This document shows positions 48,200-56,905 of a stretch of DNA of 64,000 nt, in pieces. Source of the DNA: Flavobacterium jejuense (lineage in GTDB: Bacteria; Bacteroidota; Bacteroidia; Flavobacteriales; Flavobacteriaceae); assembly GCF_006491595.2 (NCBI RefSeq), contig NZ_VEVQ02000002.1, positions 1 through 64,000 of the forward strand. The letters are read 5' to 3'. The translations under genes were made by a program, and so were the position numbers. The notes beneath the pieces were generated by a model. That model was not told the origin of the DNA, did not search any database, and saw nothing but the letters and a program-made list of their open reading frames with translations. Numbering within the stretch: position 1 is the stretch's first letter; each line of letters starts with the position of its first letter.

Positions 48200-48939
48200 A
48201 TGGAAATTTTCTTTTATATAATTTCATGTATTGTTTTATTAGTTAATCTTCTTCCATTTTTTTCAAATCAACATTGGTTTTTTAGAATTTGGGATTTTGG
48301 AAAAATTCAACTTCTTTTTTTATTACTAGTTTTATTCATTATCAGCTTTGTAATTATTGATGATATAAGTAAAAGAATACTTCAGTTAGTTCTTGTAGTT
48401 TTTATTTTTTATAATATCAAGATTTTATTGCCTTACACAAAAAAAATTAATAAGAAAAAGTAGGTTCTATCAATGCACCACCAAGACCTACTGAAGAAGA
48501 AAATTTAAAAGAACGGGATGGTGAACTGCTCTCAATTGCTAAAAAAGTTGTTAAAAGTGAGTATCCAGTTATTGTTTCTGGTGATTTTAATAATGTTGCA
48601 TGGGCTAAGTCTTCTATTTTGTTTTTAAAAATGGCTCAGTTAATAGATCCAAGAATAGGTAGAGGGTTTGTGTCTACTTTTCATGTAAATTATAAGCTTT
48701 TTTCGATTTTCAATTGATTTATTTTTCTTATTCTGCTACTATTTTTATAGAAGAATTTAAGACCTTAGAACCAATAGGTTCTGACCATTTACCTTTACAT
48801 TGTAAATTTTACATAGCGGAAAAAATAATAAAAAGATTGATTTAGAAAAGATAGATAAAAAAAAGAAGAAGAGATTCAAGGTATTATTGTAGAAGCAAAG
48901 ACAGAAGAAAGTGATAGGGAAGAAAAAGTAGAAGAGTAA
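48200..48939 (+). pseudogene. broken endonuclease/exonuclease/phosphatase-family membrane protein
   Basis: The 87-aa ORF (48200-48463) has only the N-terminal membrane part (FFYIISCIVLLVNLLPFF, GKIQLLFLLLV) of an EEP-family protein. Right after its stop, another reading frame continues with the family's C-terminal catalytic part: RPTEEENLKERDGELL, PVIVSGDFNNVAW, DPRIGRGFVSTFH (48470-48719), then a frameshift to EEFKTLEPIGSDHLPLH (ending TAG 48843-48845), and a further charged tail to 48939. The central about 170 residues, including the first catalytic motifs, are missing. So: an internal deletion plus at least one frameshift. Confidence 0.85.
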
Positions 48940-48948
48940 ATAAATTAA

Positions 48949-48988
48949 TCGTGTAAGTCACTTTTTTTTTAAATAGTTACTTACACGA
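48949..48988. terminator. inverted repeat with T run between the pseudogene and the DUF1328 gene
   Basis: TCGTGTAAGT (48949-48958) is inverted as ACTTACACGA (48979-48988), 10 bp with a 20-nt loop containing nine T. It lies between convergent genes and could terminate either, though the loop is long. Confidence 0.4.
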
Positions 48989-48999
48989 CATGTTCTGTT

Positions 49000-49161
49000 T
49001 TAAATCTTTCTTCTTCCACTGATTAATGATAATATAAAAAGTACTATAAAAATAAAGAATAGTATTTTTGCTATACTAGCTGCTCCAGCTGCAATTCCAC
49101 CAAATCCGAATATTCCAGCGACTACTGCTAAAATAATAAATGTAACTGTCCATCTTAACAT
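49000..49161 (-). CDS. DUF1328 (YtjA-like) small membrane protein
   Basis: 53 aa; ATG at 49161, TAA at 49000-49002. MLRWTVTFIILAVVAGIFGF then GIAAGAASIAKILFFIF is an excellent match to the DUF1328/YtjA family of two-span, glycine-rich inner membrane peptides, found in many bacteria and often linked to stress. It is intact between two decayed neighbours. Confidence 0.88.
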   Translation of the reverse strand: MLRWTVTFIILAVVAGIFGFGGIAAGAASIAKILFFIFIVLFILSLISGRRKI

Positions 49162-49321
49162 AATAATAAATTTTTAGTTTGTAAATAGTTTTAATAGATA
49201 ATAAGAAATAATTGTCGTCTCATTTTCTTATACAAATTTAAAGAGTCTATTAGGCCTTCTCCTTATAAGATTTTTTAAAACAGTTATAGTATTTCCATAT
49301 AATAGTTTTTGAATGTATTAA

Positions 49322-49845
49322 ATGGTAATTATAGAATGCTTCTTTAGTATTTATACAAAAAGAGCAATTTTAGGAGGATGTATGTCTTTAGTAATTATGT
49401 TGACTGTAACTTTTTTACTTGGTAAATTAAGTGGTTATGAAGCTAAGGTTCTTATTCGACATTCATTAACTGGAATGTATACTTTATGCAATACGATTTC
49501 ATTAGTATTGACTACAATTTTAGCATTATTGTTAACTTTATTGGGAATTAGTTCTAGTTCAAAATCTAAACTAAAAAAAGATCATTACAGACACATTTTA
49601 CAAATTGTGAAGTTAGATACAGTGGTTTTTGTTGCCTGAGTTATAACTTTACTAATAACAGAATCTGAAAATGTACCTTATAATTGGTTTAATTTTGTTT
49701 ATTATATTTCTGTAGCTATTTCAAGTATACTTAGTTCTTGTTTGATTATGGTTGTTTTAATGCTGTATAATACTATTGTAAATATTATTTTGTTGGATTA
49801 GGAGTTGTAGATCATCCTTTGGTTAGAAAAGAGAATGAGGAATAA
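49322..49845 (+). pseudogene. membrane protein gene broken by an in-frame TGA and a frameshift
   Basis: The first 105 codons (49322-49636) encode a membrane protein: MVIIECFFSIYTKRAILGG, then helices and SKLKKDHYRHILQIVKLDT. At 49637-49639 a TGA interrupts it, but the same frame continues as VITLLITESENVPYNW, FVYYISVAISSIL, LIMVVLMLYNTIVNIILLD to a TAG at 49799-49801. A frameshift then continues GVVDHPLVRKENEE to the TAA at 49843-49845. From memory the intact family is about 170 aa in related flavobacteria. No SECIS-like context seen, so decay is the simplest reading. Confidence 0.8.
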
Positions 49846-49852
49846 TTAGAAT

Positions 49853-50617
49853 TTAAAATTTTTCAAAAATACCAAGACCAAAAAGAGCAAAATCATATTT
49901 TACAGGATCACTTGGGTCAAGTTTTCTTAAATTTGTATCTAGTTCTAATAAAGCTTTAGCATCATTTTGTTTTCTTGTTAGTAAACCTAATTTTCGAGCT
50001 ACATTACCAGAATGAACATCTAGTGGACAAGATAAACTAGCAGGGGATATGGTTTTCCAAATTCCAAAATCGACTCCTTTATTATCCTTTCTAATCATCC
50101 AACGAAGAAACATGTTTATTCTTTTAGCAGCAGAATTATTTAGAGGGTCAGAAATATGTTTAGTCGTTCTCTGCTGGTGGGGAATTTCAAAAAATACTTT
50201 CTTAAATTCAGAAATACTTTTTTGGTTTGAATGTGACTCACTATTTTTTGCAAAAATGGATTCCAAACCATTATGATTTTGATAAATATTTTTTAATCCT
50301 TTTACAAATGTTACTGCATCTAAACTATTAAATGTGCGATGAACAAAACCATCTAATTTTTCTAAATCATCTTCTTTGTGAGACATAATGAAATCATATG
50401 GTGTATTTCCCATAATATTCATTAATTTTTGGGCATTATTGATAATCATTTTGCGGTTTCCCCATGCAATTGTTGCTGCGAGAAATCCTGCAATCTCTAT
50501 ATCTTCTTTTAAAGTATAAGCATGTGGAATTTGAATAGGATCACTCTCAATAAATGTAGGATTGTTGTATAAAACTACTTTTTCGTCAAGAAATTCTTTG
50601 AGTTCAGTTTGAGTCAT
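49853..50617 (-). CDS. TIGR02757 family protein
   Basis: 254 aa from the ATG at 50617 (the TTG at 50629 is less likely, as it would overlap lolD). The pattern HAYTLKEDIEIAGFLAATIAWGNRKMI, HRTFNSLDAVTF and ISPASLSCPLDVHSGNVARKLGLL matches the TIGR02757/DUF2400 family, whose function is unknown but which resembles helix-hairpin-helix DNA glycosylases. It lies 8 nt downstream of lolD, minus strand. Confidence 0.88.
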   Translation of the reverse strand: MTQTELKEFLDEKVVLYNNPTFIESDPIQIPHAYTLKEDIEIAGFLAATIAWGNRKMIINNAQKLMNIMGNTPYDFIMSHKEDDLEKLDGFVHRTFNSLDAVTFVKGLKNIYQNHNGLESIFAKNSESHSNQKSISEFKKVFFEIPHQQRTTKHISDPLNNSAAKRINMFLRWMIRKDNKGVDFGIWKTISPASLSCPLDVHSGNVARKLGLLTRKQNDAKALLELDTNLRKLDPSDPVKYDFALFGLGIFEKF

Positions 50618-50625
50618 TCCAATTA

Positions 50626-51294
50626 TCAATTTTTAGGAACAATATTACCATCAACCATTACTAATTTTCGATCAGCCATATTTGCTAAATCCTCATTATG
50701 AGTCACAATAACAAAGGTTTGACCAAATTCGTCTCTCAATTTAAAAAATAATTGGTGTAAATTTTCAGCAGAATGGGTGTCTAAATTACCAGAAGGTTCA
50801 TCTGCAAAAATAACAGCAGGCTTGTTAATTAAAGCTCTAGCAACTGCGACACGTTGTTGTTCTCCTCCAGAAAGTTCACTAGGTTTATGGTGTAATCGAT
50901 GTGATAAACCTAAATATTCTAATAGTTTTTTGGCTTCAGCTTCAACTTCTTTTTTGTCGCGTTTTGCAATTAGGCCAGGAATATAAACGTTTTCTAAAGC
51001 TGTAAACTCTGGCAATAACTGATGAAATTGAAAAATAAACCCTAAATGTAAATTTCTAAACCGTGATAAGATTTTATCATTCATTTTTGTTACTTCTTCT
51101 CCATTTATTTCTAAACGAGTATTTGGTTCCGAAGAGGGTTTGTCTAAAGTACCTAAGATTTGTAATAAAGTGGTTTTTCCAGCTCCTGAAGCTCCAACAA
51201 TAGAAACAATCTCTCCTTTTTTAATATGTAAATCAACACCTTTAAGCACATGCAAGGTGTCATAGTATTTATGTAAATTAGTAGCTTTTATCAT
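50626..51294 (-). CDS. lolD: lipoprotein-releasing ABC transporter ATPase LolD-like
   Basis: 222 aa. Walker [10 protein letters not shown], signature [15 protein letters not shown], Walker [13 protein letters not shown] and switch His VTHNEDLA. The LolD/MacB class with [17 protein letters not shown]. LolD drives release of outer-membrane lipoproteins with LolC/E; those permeases are not here. Followed by the TIGR02757 gene. Confidence 0.88.
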   Translation of the reverse strand: MIKATNLHKYYDTLHVLKGVDLHIKKGEIVSIVGASGAGKTTLLQILGTLDKPSSEPNTRLEINGEEVTKMNDKILSRFRNLHLGFIFQFHQLLPEFTALENVYIPGLIAKRDKKEVEAEAKKLLEYLGLSHRLHHKPSELSGGEQQRVAVARALINKPAVIFADEPSGNLDTHSAENLHQLFFKLRDEFGQTFVIVTHNEDLANMADRKLVMVDGNIVPKN

Positions 51295-51392
51295 CAGTAA
51301 ATCATTTCTACAAAGAAACTATTTTTTTTCTAATTCTTAATTTTAAACCATTCTCAATTTAATTTCGTAAATAATAAATATAAGTTAAAATG

Positions 51393-51422
51393 TAAATTTG
51401 TTTAGCTTATTTAGTATATTTG
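51393..51422 (+). promoter_or_regulatory. candidate msrA promoter region (two -7 boxes)
   Basis: TAAATTTG at 51393-51400 and TATATTTG at 51415-51422 precede the msrA ATG at 51445. The TTTG of the first is 14 nt before the second, a short spacer, so which one acts is unclear. Confidence 0.4.
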
Positions 51423-51444
51423 TTAAACAAAAAATAATAATTCA

Positions 51445-52086
51445 ATGAAATATTTGTTTTTAGTAAGTTTTTTTATTTTCCAATCTTGTCATTCGCAAGA
51501 AGGAAAATTTAAATCAAAAGAATTTAAAGAACCAATCGCAATTAAAATGAATGATAATTTAGAGGTGGCCACTTTTGCAGGTGGTTGTTTTTGGTGTACT
51601 GAAGCTATTTTTTTAGAAGTAAAAGGAGTTAGCAAGGTAGTTTCTGGTTATATAGGGGGAAAGACTAAGAATCCAACTTATGGAGAAGTTTGTAGTGGTA
51701 CATCAGGACATGCAGAAGCCATACAGATAACATTTAATCCGAAAGAAGTGGCTTACGAAGATTTGTTAGAAATTTTCTTTGGTACTCACAATCCAACAAC
51801 ATTAAATAGACAAGGTGCTGATACAGGAACACAGTATAGAAGTGAGATTTTTTATTATTCACAAGATCAAAAAGACAAAGCAGAAAATTACATTCAATTA
51901 ATTACAAGGGAAAAATTATATAATGATCCTATTGTAACACAAGTTTCCTCTGCTACAGAATTTTATCTAGCGGAAGAATATCATCAAGATTATTATGGAC
52001 AAAATTCGTTGCAAGGCTATTGCCAAATGGTTATTGCACCAAAGTTGGAAAAACTAAGAAAATATTACAAATCGAAATTAAAATAG
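51445..52086 (+). CDS. msrA: peptide-methionine (S)-S-oxide reductase, lipoprotein form
   Basis: 213 aa. Lipoprotein signal ending FQSC (Cys about 15) places it in the envelope. The MsrA domain has FAGGCFWCTEAIF with the catalytic Cys, YSGYIGG-like VSGYIGGKTKNPTYGEVCSG, and AEEYHQDYYG at the C terminus. It repairs oxidised methionine in exported proteins. 17 nt before folE, probably one operon. Confidence 0.95.
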   Translation: MKYLFLVSFFIFQSCHSQEGKFKSKEFKEPIAIKMNDNLEVATFAGGCFWCTEAIFLEVKGVSKVVSGYIGGKTKNPTYGEVCSGTSGHAEAIQITFNPKEVAYEDLLEIFFGTHNPTTLNRQGADTGTQYRSEIFYYSQDQKDKAENYIQLITREKLYNDPIVTQVSSATEFYLAEEYHQDYYGQNSLQGYCQMVIAPKLEKLRKYYKSKLK

Positions 52087-52102
52087 GAAGGGAAAAATTG
52101 CT

Positions 52103-52771
52103 ATGAACACTACAATTGAAAAGGAAATTTTTGACATTATTGGGGACAACCACCAAATGACTTCTGCGGAAACACCACTAAGAAAAGATGCTTTCGAAAA
52201 ATCGAATGAAGCAAAAATGGAAGTGATTGAAGAGCATTTTGAAATTATAATGAAAGAATTAGGTTTGGACTTAACTGATGATAGTTTAAGAGGAACACCT
52301 CATAGAGTTGCAAAAATGTTTGTACAAGAAATTTTTTCTGGACTAAATCCAGCCAATAAGCCTAAAATTTCAGTCTTTAACAATTCGTATAATTATGATA
52401 AGATGTTGGTAGAAGCAAATATAAGTTTTAATTCTACTTGCGAGCATCATTTTTTACCTATTGTTGGAAAATCACATATTGGCTATGTTTCTTCTGGAAA
52501 AGTAATAGGCTTGTCAAAATTGAATAGAATTGTAGATTATTATGCAAGAAGACCTCAAGTACAAGAAAGAATGATTATGCAAATTTTTAACGAATTAAAA
52601 ACCGTGTTAGAAACTGAAAATGTAATGGTTGTAGTTGAAGCTGAACATTTATGTGTTTCTAGTAGAGGAATCAAGGATGAGAGCAGTTTTACTTCTACTT
52701 TACAATATGGAGGAGTATTTAATCAAAAGGAATTTAGAGATGATTTTTATAAATTAATCAAAAAAGAGTAA
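52103..52771 (+). CDS. folE: GTP cyclohydrolase I
   Basis: 222 aa, expected length. Zinc ligands in STCEHHFLPI and EAEHLCVSSRGI; the GTP site includes YVSSGKVIGLSKLNRIVDYYARRPQVQERM in part. First step from GTP to dihydroneopterin triphosphate for folate and biopterin. Same strand as msrA, 17 nt after it. Confidence 0.97.
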   Translation: MNTTIEKEIFDIIGDNHQMTSAETPLRKDAFEKSNEAKMEVIEEHFEIIMKELGLDLTDDSLRGTPHRVAKMFVQEIFSGLNPANKPKISVFNNSYNYDKMLVEANISFNSTCEHHFLPIVGKSHIGYVSSGKVIGLSKLNRIVDYYARRPQVQERMIMQIFNELKTVLETENVMVVVEAEHLCVSSRGIKDESSFTSTLQYGGVFNQKEFRDDFYKLIKKE

Positions 52772-52826
52772 CTACTTTGGCACTTATTTTGCTATATTTA
52801 AAGTAATTAACTTTTAATTTTTTAAA

Positions 52827-53129
52827 ATGAGTGAAGAAGTACAAATTATAACGGAGTCGAAAGATTCTAGTAAAAAATCAAAATTGATATTAAGTATTTT
52901 ATTTGATATTATTGGAATGCTCTCTTATATTGTTCCTTTATTTGCAGAAGTAACAGATATTGTTTGGGCACCTATTTCAGGTTTGATTTTAATGTATATG
53001 TACAAAGGTCTTACTGGTAAAGTGGCAGGTATTATTGGTTTTATAGAGGAAGCTTTTCCGTTTATAGATTTTATACCTACGTTTACATTAACATGGATTT
53101 ATCAATACGTAATTAAGAAACAAGAATAA
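52827..53129 (+). CDS. conserved small membrane protein
   Basis: 100 aa with two or three hydrophobic segments (LILSILFDIIGMLSYIVPLF, VWAPISGLILMYMYKGLTG). No signal peptide. I recognise no named family, but the layout (charged N terminus then 2TM) is common in flavobacteria. Ends before a shared terminator. Confidence 0.7.
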   Translation: MSEEVQIITESKDSSKKSKLILSILFDIIGMLSYIVPLFAEVTDIVWAPISGLILMYMYKGLTGKVAGIIGFIEEAFPFIDFIPTFTLTWIYQYVIKKQE

Positions 53130-53136
53130 AAAATAG

Positions 53137-53163
53137 AATCCCGAGTAATCGGGATTTTTATTT
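53137..53163. terminator. bidirectional terminator
   Basis: AATCCCGA (53137-53144) pairs with TCGGGATT (53149-53156), T-rich on the plus side. It serves the plus gene ending at 53129 and the minus gene whose stop lies at 53158. Confidence 0.75.
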
Positions 53164-53481
53164 TAATTGATTATCTACAAAATCAGCAATAAATCCTAGT
53201 TTCATTCGATAAAGCATCTTTTTTTCGAAAGCCCAAAAGAATTTAAACTGTCCAAACAAAGCACCTATTATAACTAATAGTATTTGGTAAATGGGAAATA
53301 TAAGTAATAACCGAAGTGGCCAATATAGAGACCAATGTAAATTTTCCTTAGTAATTCCTAAAACTGATGTAAATGGTTTTGATAAATAAGCTGCAGTTGA
53401 GCCTGTTATAGCAAAAACAATAAGAATAATTATTAATTGCCAATTAGATGTAATGTTCCAGCGTTGTTTGAGTTTATTCAT
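53158..53481 (-). CDS. DUF6787-like membrane protein
   Basis: 107 aa with two transmembrane segments (LIIILIVFAITGSTAAYL, IYQILLVIIGALFGQF). KLKQRWNI at the start and a WxFEKKMLYRM ending; from memory it resembles DUF6787. Function unknown. Follows the 53487 gene by 5 nt. Confidence 0.68.
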   Translation of the reverse strand: MNKLKQRWNITSNWQLIIILIVFAITGSTAAYLSKPFTSVLGITKENLHWSLYWPLRLLLIFPIYQILLVIIGALFGQFKFFWAFEKKMLYRMKLGFIADFVDNQLK

Positions 53482-53486
53482 TTATG

Positions 53487-53915
53487 TTAAATTCTTGCTG
53501 TAAAACTACCTAATTTTTGATTATTTCTCAATTGAAAATAGACTAAATAATTGTATATCATATAGTTCACTTCATAACCATAATCAATGTTACTGCTGTA
53601 ATTAATTTGCATTTCATATAGATTAGAATTATACTGCATTGGCAAGGATGCTCTCCTGTTCCATTCTAAAATCCAAGCTCTATTTCTAGTTTCCAAATAA
53701 CTTTGAGAATAATAATTTCTAGGCTTAGCATTAGAGTTAAACCATGAGCTATAACCTACGTCAATAATAGTAACTTCATATTCAATTTTGTCATTAGCTA
53801 TTCTTATAGTGTCATTTTCTAATTTAGGTTTATCATTAGATGAAAAATTCTTAGTAGAATTACAAGAGATAGTAATTCCAAGTACACTAAATATTATGAA
53901 AAAATATTGTTTCAT
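53487..53915 (-). CDS. DUF6146-like lipoprotein
   Basis: 142 aa from the ATG at 53915, which gives a proper lipoprotein signal (MKQYFFIIFSVLGITISC, Cys about 18); the longer reading to 53993 lacks one. The mature part has VGYSSWFNSNAKPRNYYSQSYLETRN in part, typical of a flavobacterial lipoprotein family (DUF6146 from memory). Function unknown. Confidence 0.75.
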   Translation of the reverse strand: MKQYFFIIFSVLGITISCNSTKNFSSNDKPKLENDTIRIANDKIEYEVTIIDVGYSSWFNSNAKPRNYYSQSYLETRNRAWILEWNRRASLPMQYNSNLYEMQINYSSNIDYGYEVNYMIYNYLVYFQLRNNQKLGSFTARI

Positions 53916-53940
53916 AGCTTTTATTTCTGTCATAAAGATA

Positions 53941-53970
53941 AAAAAAAGCACCGACAATGTCGATGCTTTT
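53941..53970 (-). terminator. rho-independent terminator after the DUF937 gene
   Basis: On the minus strand AAAAGCATCGAC pairs with GTCGGTGCTTTT across ATT, with a run of T after it. Confidence 0.8.
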
Positions 53971-53993
53971 AACATATTTTGAAGTGGTTTCAA

Positions 53994-54626
53994 TTATTTT
54001 TTTCCGAAAAGACTTCCTAAAAGCCCACCTAAACCCCCTTTTTTCTTGGTAACAGCAGAAATTGCATCACTAACGTCTAGTTTTCCATCATTATTTTGAT
54101 CTAAAACAGATGTTAATAATGTTCCTCCTAATGAACTCCCATCATTTGAAGAGCCTCCTAAAAGGCTACCTAATATGCTTCCTAAACCAGAACCATCTGA
54201 AACACCATTACTTTTGGATTGTTTTCCTAAATAACCCATAATGATAGGAGCAAGCATAGGTAATATTTTTGAAATAATACCACTAGAAACTCCAGTTTTT
54301 TCACTAATTCCTGTTTCTACAGCACCTAATTTATCTCCTAATAAATGCCCTAAAATTTTAGAACCATCATTAAAATCACCACCATTTATAAAACCACCTA
54401 GATTATCTAAAATACTACCATCATGTTTACCACTAGTAACAGCATTAACAAGACCTTCTGCACCGTTTCCTGACAATAAGTTTCCTTGCATAGCGCCTAA
54501 TAAAGCGGGTAAACTCGAGGAAACCACATCATTAGCTTGTGAGGAGTTAATTCCAGTTTTTTCACTGACACTACTTACAATTTGTTTTCCTAAATCGCTA
54601 TTTAATAAATCTAAAATTCCAGACAT
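53994..54626 (-). CDS. DUF937 domain protein
   Basis: 210 aa, small-residue rich. Repeats of VSSSLPALLGAMQGNLLSG, LLTSVLDQNNDGKLDVSDAIS (an EF-hand-like loop DQNNDGKLD, about 177-185) and LGSILGSLLGGSS. The DUF937 helical part lies about 1-150. Unknown function; the calcium-loop-like motif may bind metal. Lies 42 nt after serA on the same strand. Confidence 0.86.
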   Translation of the reverse strand: MSGILDLLNSDLGKQIVSSVSEKTGINSSQANDVVSSSLPALLGAMQGNLLSGNGAEGLVNAVTSGKHDGSILDNLGGFINGGDFNDGSKILGHLLGDKLGAVETGISEKTGVSSGIISKILPMLAPIIMGYLGKQSKSNGVSDGSGLGSILGSLLGGSSNDGSSLGGTLLTSVLDQNNDGKLDVSDAISAVTKKKGGLGGLLGSLFGKK

Positions 54627-54668
54627 AATTATATTAGTTAAAGTTGGATGTTAAAGTTAGTGATTTTT

Positions 54669-55625
54669 TTAATTATTTTTTAATAAACTTATAATCTGTT
54701 CAGCTAACTCTGTTCCAATTCTATCTTGTGCTTCTACTGTTGCAGCTCCAATATGAGGCGTTAATGAAATTTTTGGATGCATTAGTATTTTCATTTCTGG
54801 TGTTGGTTCACTTTCGAATACATCTAAACCGGCAAATAAAATTTTATCTTCATCTAAAGCTTCTACCAAAGCTACTTCATCAATAACTCCACCACGAGCT
54901 GCGTTAACAATCCCTACATCTTCTTTCATCATTTTTAATTCTTCTCTTCCTATTACATAACCATCTTGTGCAGGAACATGTAAGGTGATAAAATCAGAGT
55001 GTTTTAGAAGTTCTTCCATAGGTTCTGTTTTGATATCAACATTGATAAACTGACCGTTGTAAAAATCCACACGAATTACAGCTTCACCCACATATTTATC
55101 AGAAGCAATTACTTTCATGCCAAGCCCTAAAGCCATTTTTGCAACCGCTTGTCCAATTCTTCCAAAACCTATAATTCCAATCGTTTTTCCTTTTAATTCT
55201 ATACCATTAGCATAAGCTTTCTTCAAACCATTAAAATTGGTATCTCCTTCAAGAGGCATATTTCTATTAGAATCATGTAAAAAACGAACACCAGTAAATA
55301 AATGAGCAAAAACGAGTTCCGCAACACTTTCACTTGATGAAGCTGGTGTGTTAATTACATGAATTCCTTGTTTACGAGCGTAATCAACATCAATATTGTC
55401 CATTCCTACACCACCACGACCTATAATTTTTAAACCAGGGCAGTTATCAATTATGTCTTGTCTTACTTTTGTAGCACTACGGACTAGAATTACTTTAACA
55501 TCATGTGTGTTGATGAAACTGGCTACTTGTTCTTGTGCAACTTTGGTAGTAATAACTTCAAAACCAGCTTTTTCTAATACTTTGATTCCAGCTTTTGAAA
55601 TACCATCATTCGCTAATACTTTCAT
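54669..55625 (-). CDS. serA: D-3-phosphoglycerate dehydrogenase (short form)
   Basis: 318 aa, without the ACT domain seen in longer SerA. Catalytic residues: GRGGVGMDNIDV, NAD-binding GIIGFGRIGQAVA, Arg in NAARGGVIDE, Glu in FESEP and His in PHIGAAT. It oxidises 3-phosphoglycerate in serine synthesis. Followed by DUF937 downstream and preceded by serC (66 nt). Confidence 0.92.
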   Translation of the reverse strand: MKVLANDGISKAGIKVLEKAGFEVITTKVAQEQVASFINTHDVKVILVRSATKVRQDIIDNCPGLKIIGRGGVGMDNIDVDYARKQGIHVINTPASSSESVAELVFAHLFTGVRFLHDSNRNMPLEGDTNFNGLKKAYANGIELKGKTIGIIGFGRIGQAVAKMALGLGMKVIASDKYVGEAVIRVDFYNGQFINVDIKTEPMEELLKHSDFITLHVPAQDGYVIGREELKMMKEDVGIVNAARGGVIDEVALVEALDEDKILFAGLDVFESEPTPEMKILMHPKISLTPHIGAATVEAQDRIGTELAEQIISLLKNN

Positions 55626-55691
55626 TCTGTTTATTTTTAAAAATTTAAGGTTTAAAATCTTTTATTTAATTAAAACCTTAAGTATTTGTTA

Positions 55692-56762
55692 TTAAATATT
55701 TTTTTCTAATTCTTTCATTACATCTACTAAAACTTTAACGCTTTCAAGAGGCAATGCATTATACATTGAGGCTCTATAACCACCTACTGAACGGTGACCA
55801 TTTATACCTGAAATTCCAGCTTTTTTCCACATAGAATCAAATAGTTCTTGGTGAGCTTCATTTTCAAGTAAAAAAGTAGCATTCATTATACTTCTATCTT
55901 CTTTAGCAACAGTTCCTTTAAACAATGGGTTTCTGTCTATTTCTGAATACAATAAATTTGCTTTAGATTCATTAATTTTTTCTATAGCGGCAATTCCTCC
56001 TAATTTTTTTAACCATCTTAATGTTAATAAAGACGTATAAACAGCAAATACAGGAGGAGTATTATACATACTTTCTTTAGTAATATGTTGTTCGTAATTT
56101 AAAATATTTGGAATAGTTCTCCCTGATTTTCCTAAAATTTCTTCTTTAACAACTACTAGAGTTGTCCCAGCAGGTCCCATGTTTTTTTGAGCACCAGCAT
56201 AAATAAGATCAAATTTTGAGAAGTCTATATCTCTGGAAAATATATCAGAACTCATGTCACACACTAAAGGAATGTCAGTAGTAGGGAAAGATTTCATCTG
56301 TGTACCAAAAATTGTGTTATTTGAAGTACAATGAAAGTAACTAGCGTCAGATGGAATTGTGTACTCTTTAGGAATGTAATTATAATTACTGTCCTTGGAT
56401 GAAGCTACTACTACAGTTTCTCCAAAAGCTTTTGCTTCTTTTATTGCTCCACTTGCCCAAGTACCAGTATCAAGATAAGCTGCTTTTCCTTCTACTTTCA
56501 TTAAATTATAAGGTACCATTAAGAATTCTAAACTAGCTCCACCTTGTAAGAATAAAGCTTGATATCCTTTTCCTTCCAAATTCATTAGCTCAAGTACCAA
56601 AGCTCTAGCTTCATCCATTACAGCAACAAAATCTTTACTTCTATGGGAAATTTCTAATATAGATAACCCAGAATCGTTAAAATTTAAAATTGCTTTTGAA
56701 GCTTCTTCGAAAACTTCTTGAGGAAGAATGCAAGGTCCTGCACTGTAATTATGTTTTTTCAT
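55692..56762 (-). CDS. serC: phosphoserine aminotransferase
   Basis: 356 aa, expected length. Opening HNYSAGPCILP, PLP-binding YAGAQKNMGPAG with the Schiff-base Lys, and NGHRSVGGYRASMYNALP near the C terminus. Makes phosphoserine from phosphohydroxypyruvate with glutamate. First of the ser pair; the gap to serA is 66 nt. Confidence 0.97.
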   Translation of the reverse strand: MKKHNYSAGPCILPQEVFEEASKAILNFNDSGLSILEISHRSKDFVAVMDEARALVLELMNLEGKGYQALFLQGGASLEFLMVPYNLMKVEGKAAYLDTGTWASGAIKEAKAFGETVVVASSKDSNYNYIPKEYTIPSDASYFHCTSNNTIFGTQMKSFPTTDIPLVCDMSSDIFSRDIDFSKFDLIYAGAQKNMGPAGTTLVVVKEEILGKSGRTIPNILNYEQHITKESMYNTPPVFAVYTSLLTLRWLKKLGGIAAIEKINESKANLLYSEIDRNPLFKGTVAKEDRSIMNATFLLENEAHQELFDSMWKKAGISGINGHRSVGGYRASMYNALPLESVKVLVDVMKELEKNI

Positions 56763-56905
56763 TTTTTATAATTTTATTTCAAAAAAGATTTGAAATGAGT
56801 TGTGAAATATTAGTTTTAGCAAATTTCGGAAATAGACTTTATAATAGTAATTCTTTTTTTTATTAATTATTCAATGTTATTAACAATAACGTTTGAGTAA
56901 ATGTA

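Noticed and set aside
49637..49639. TGA codon as a selenocysteine or programmed read-through site
   Set aside because: No SECIS-like hairpin or selenoprotein family match is visible, and the same gene also has a downstream frameshift, so decay is simpler.
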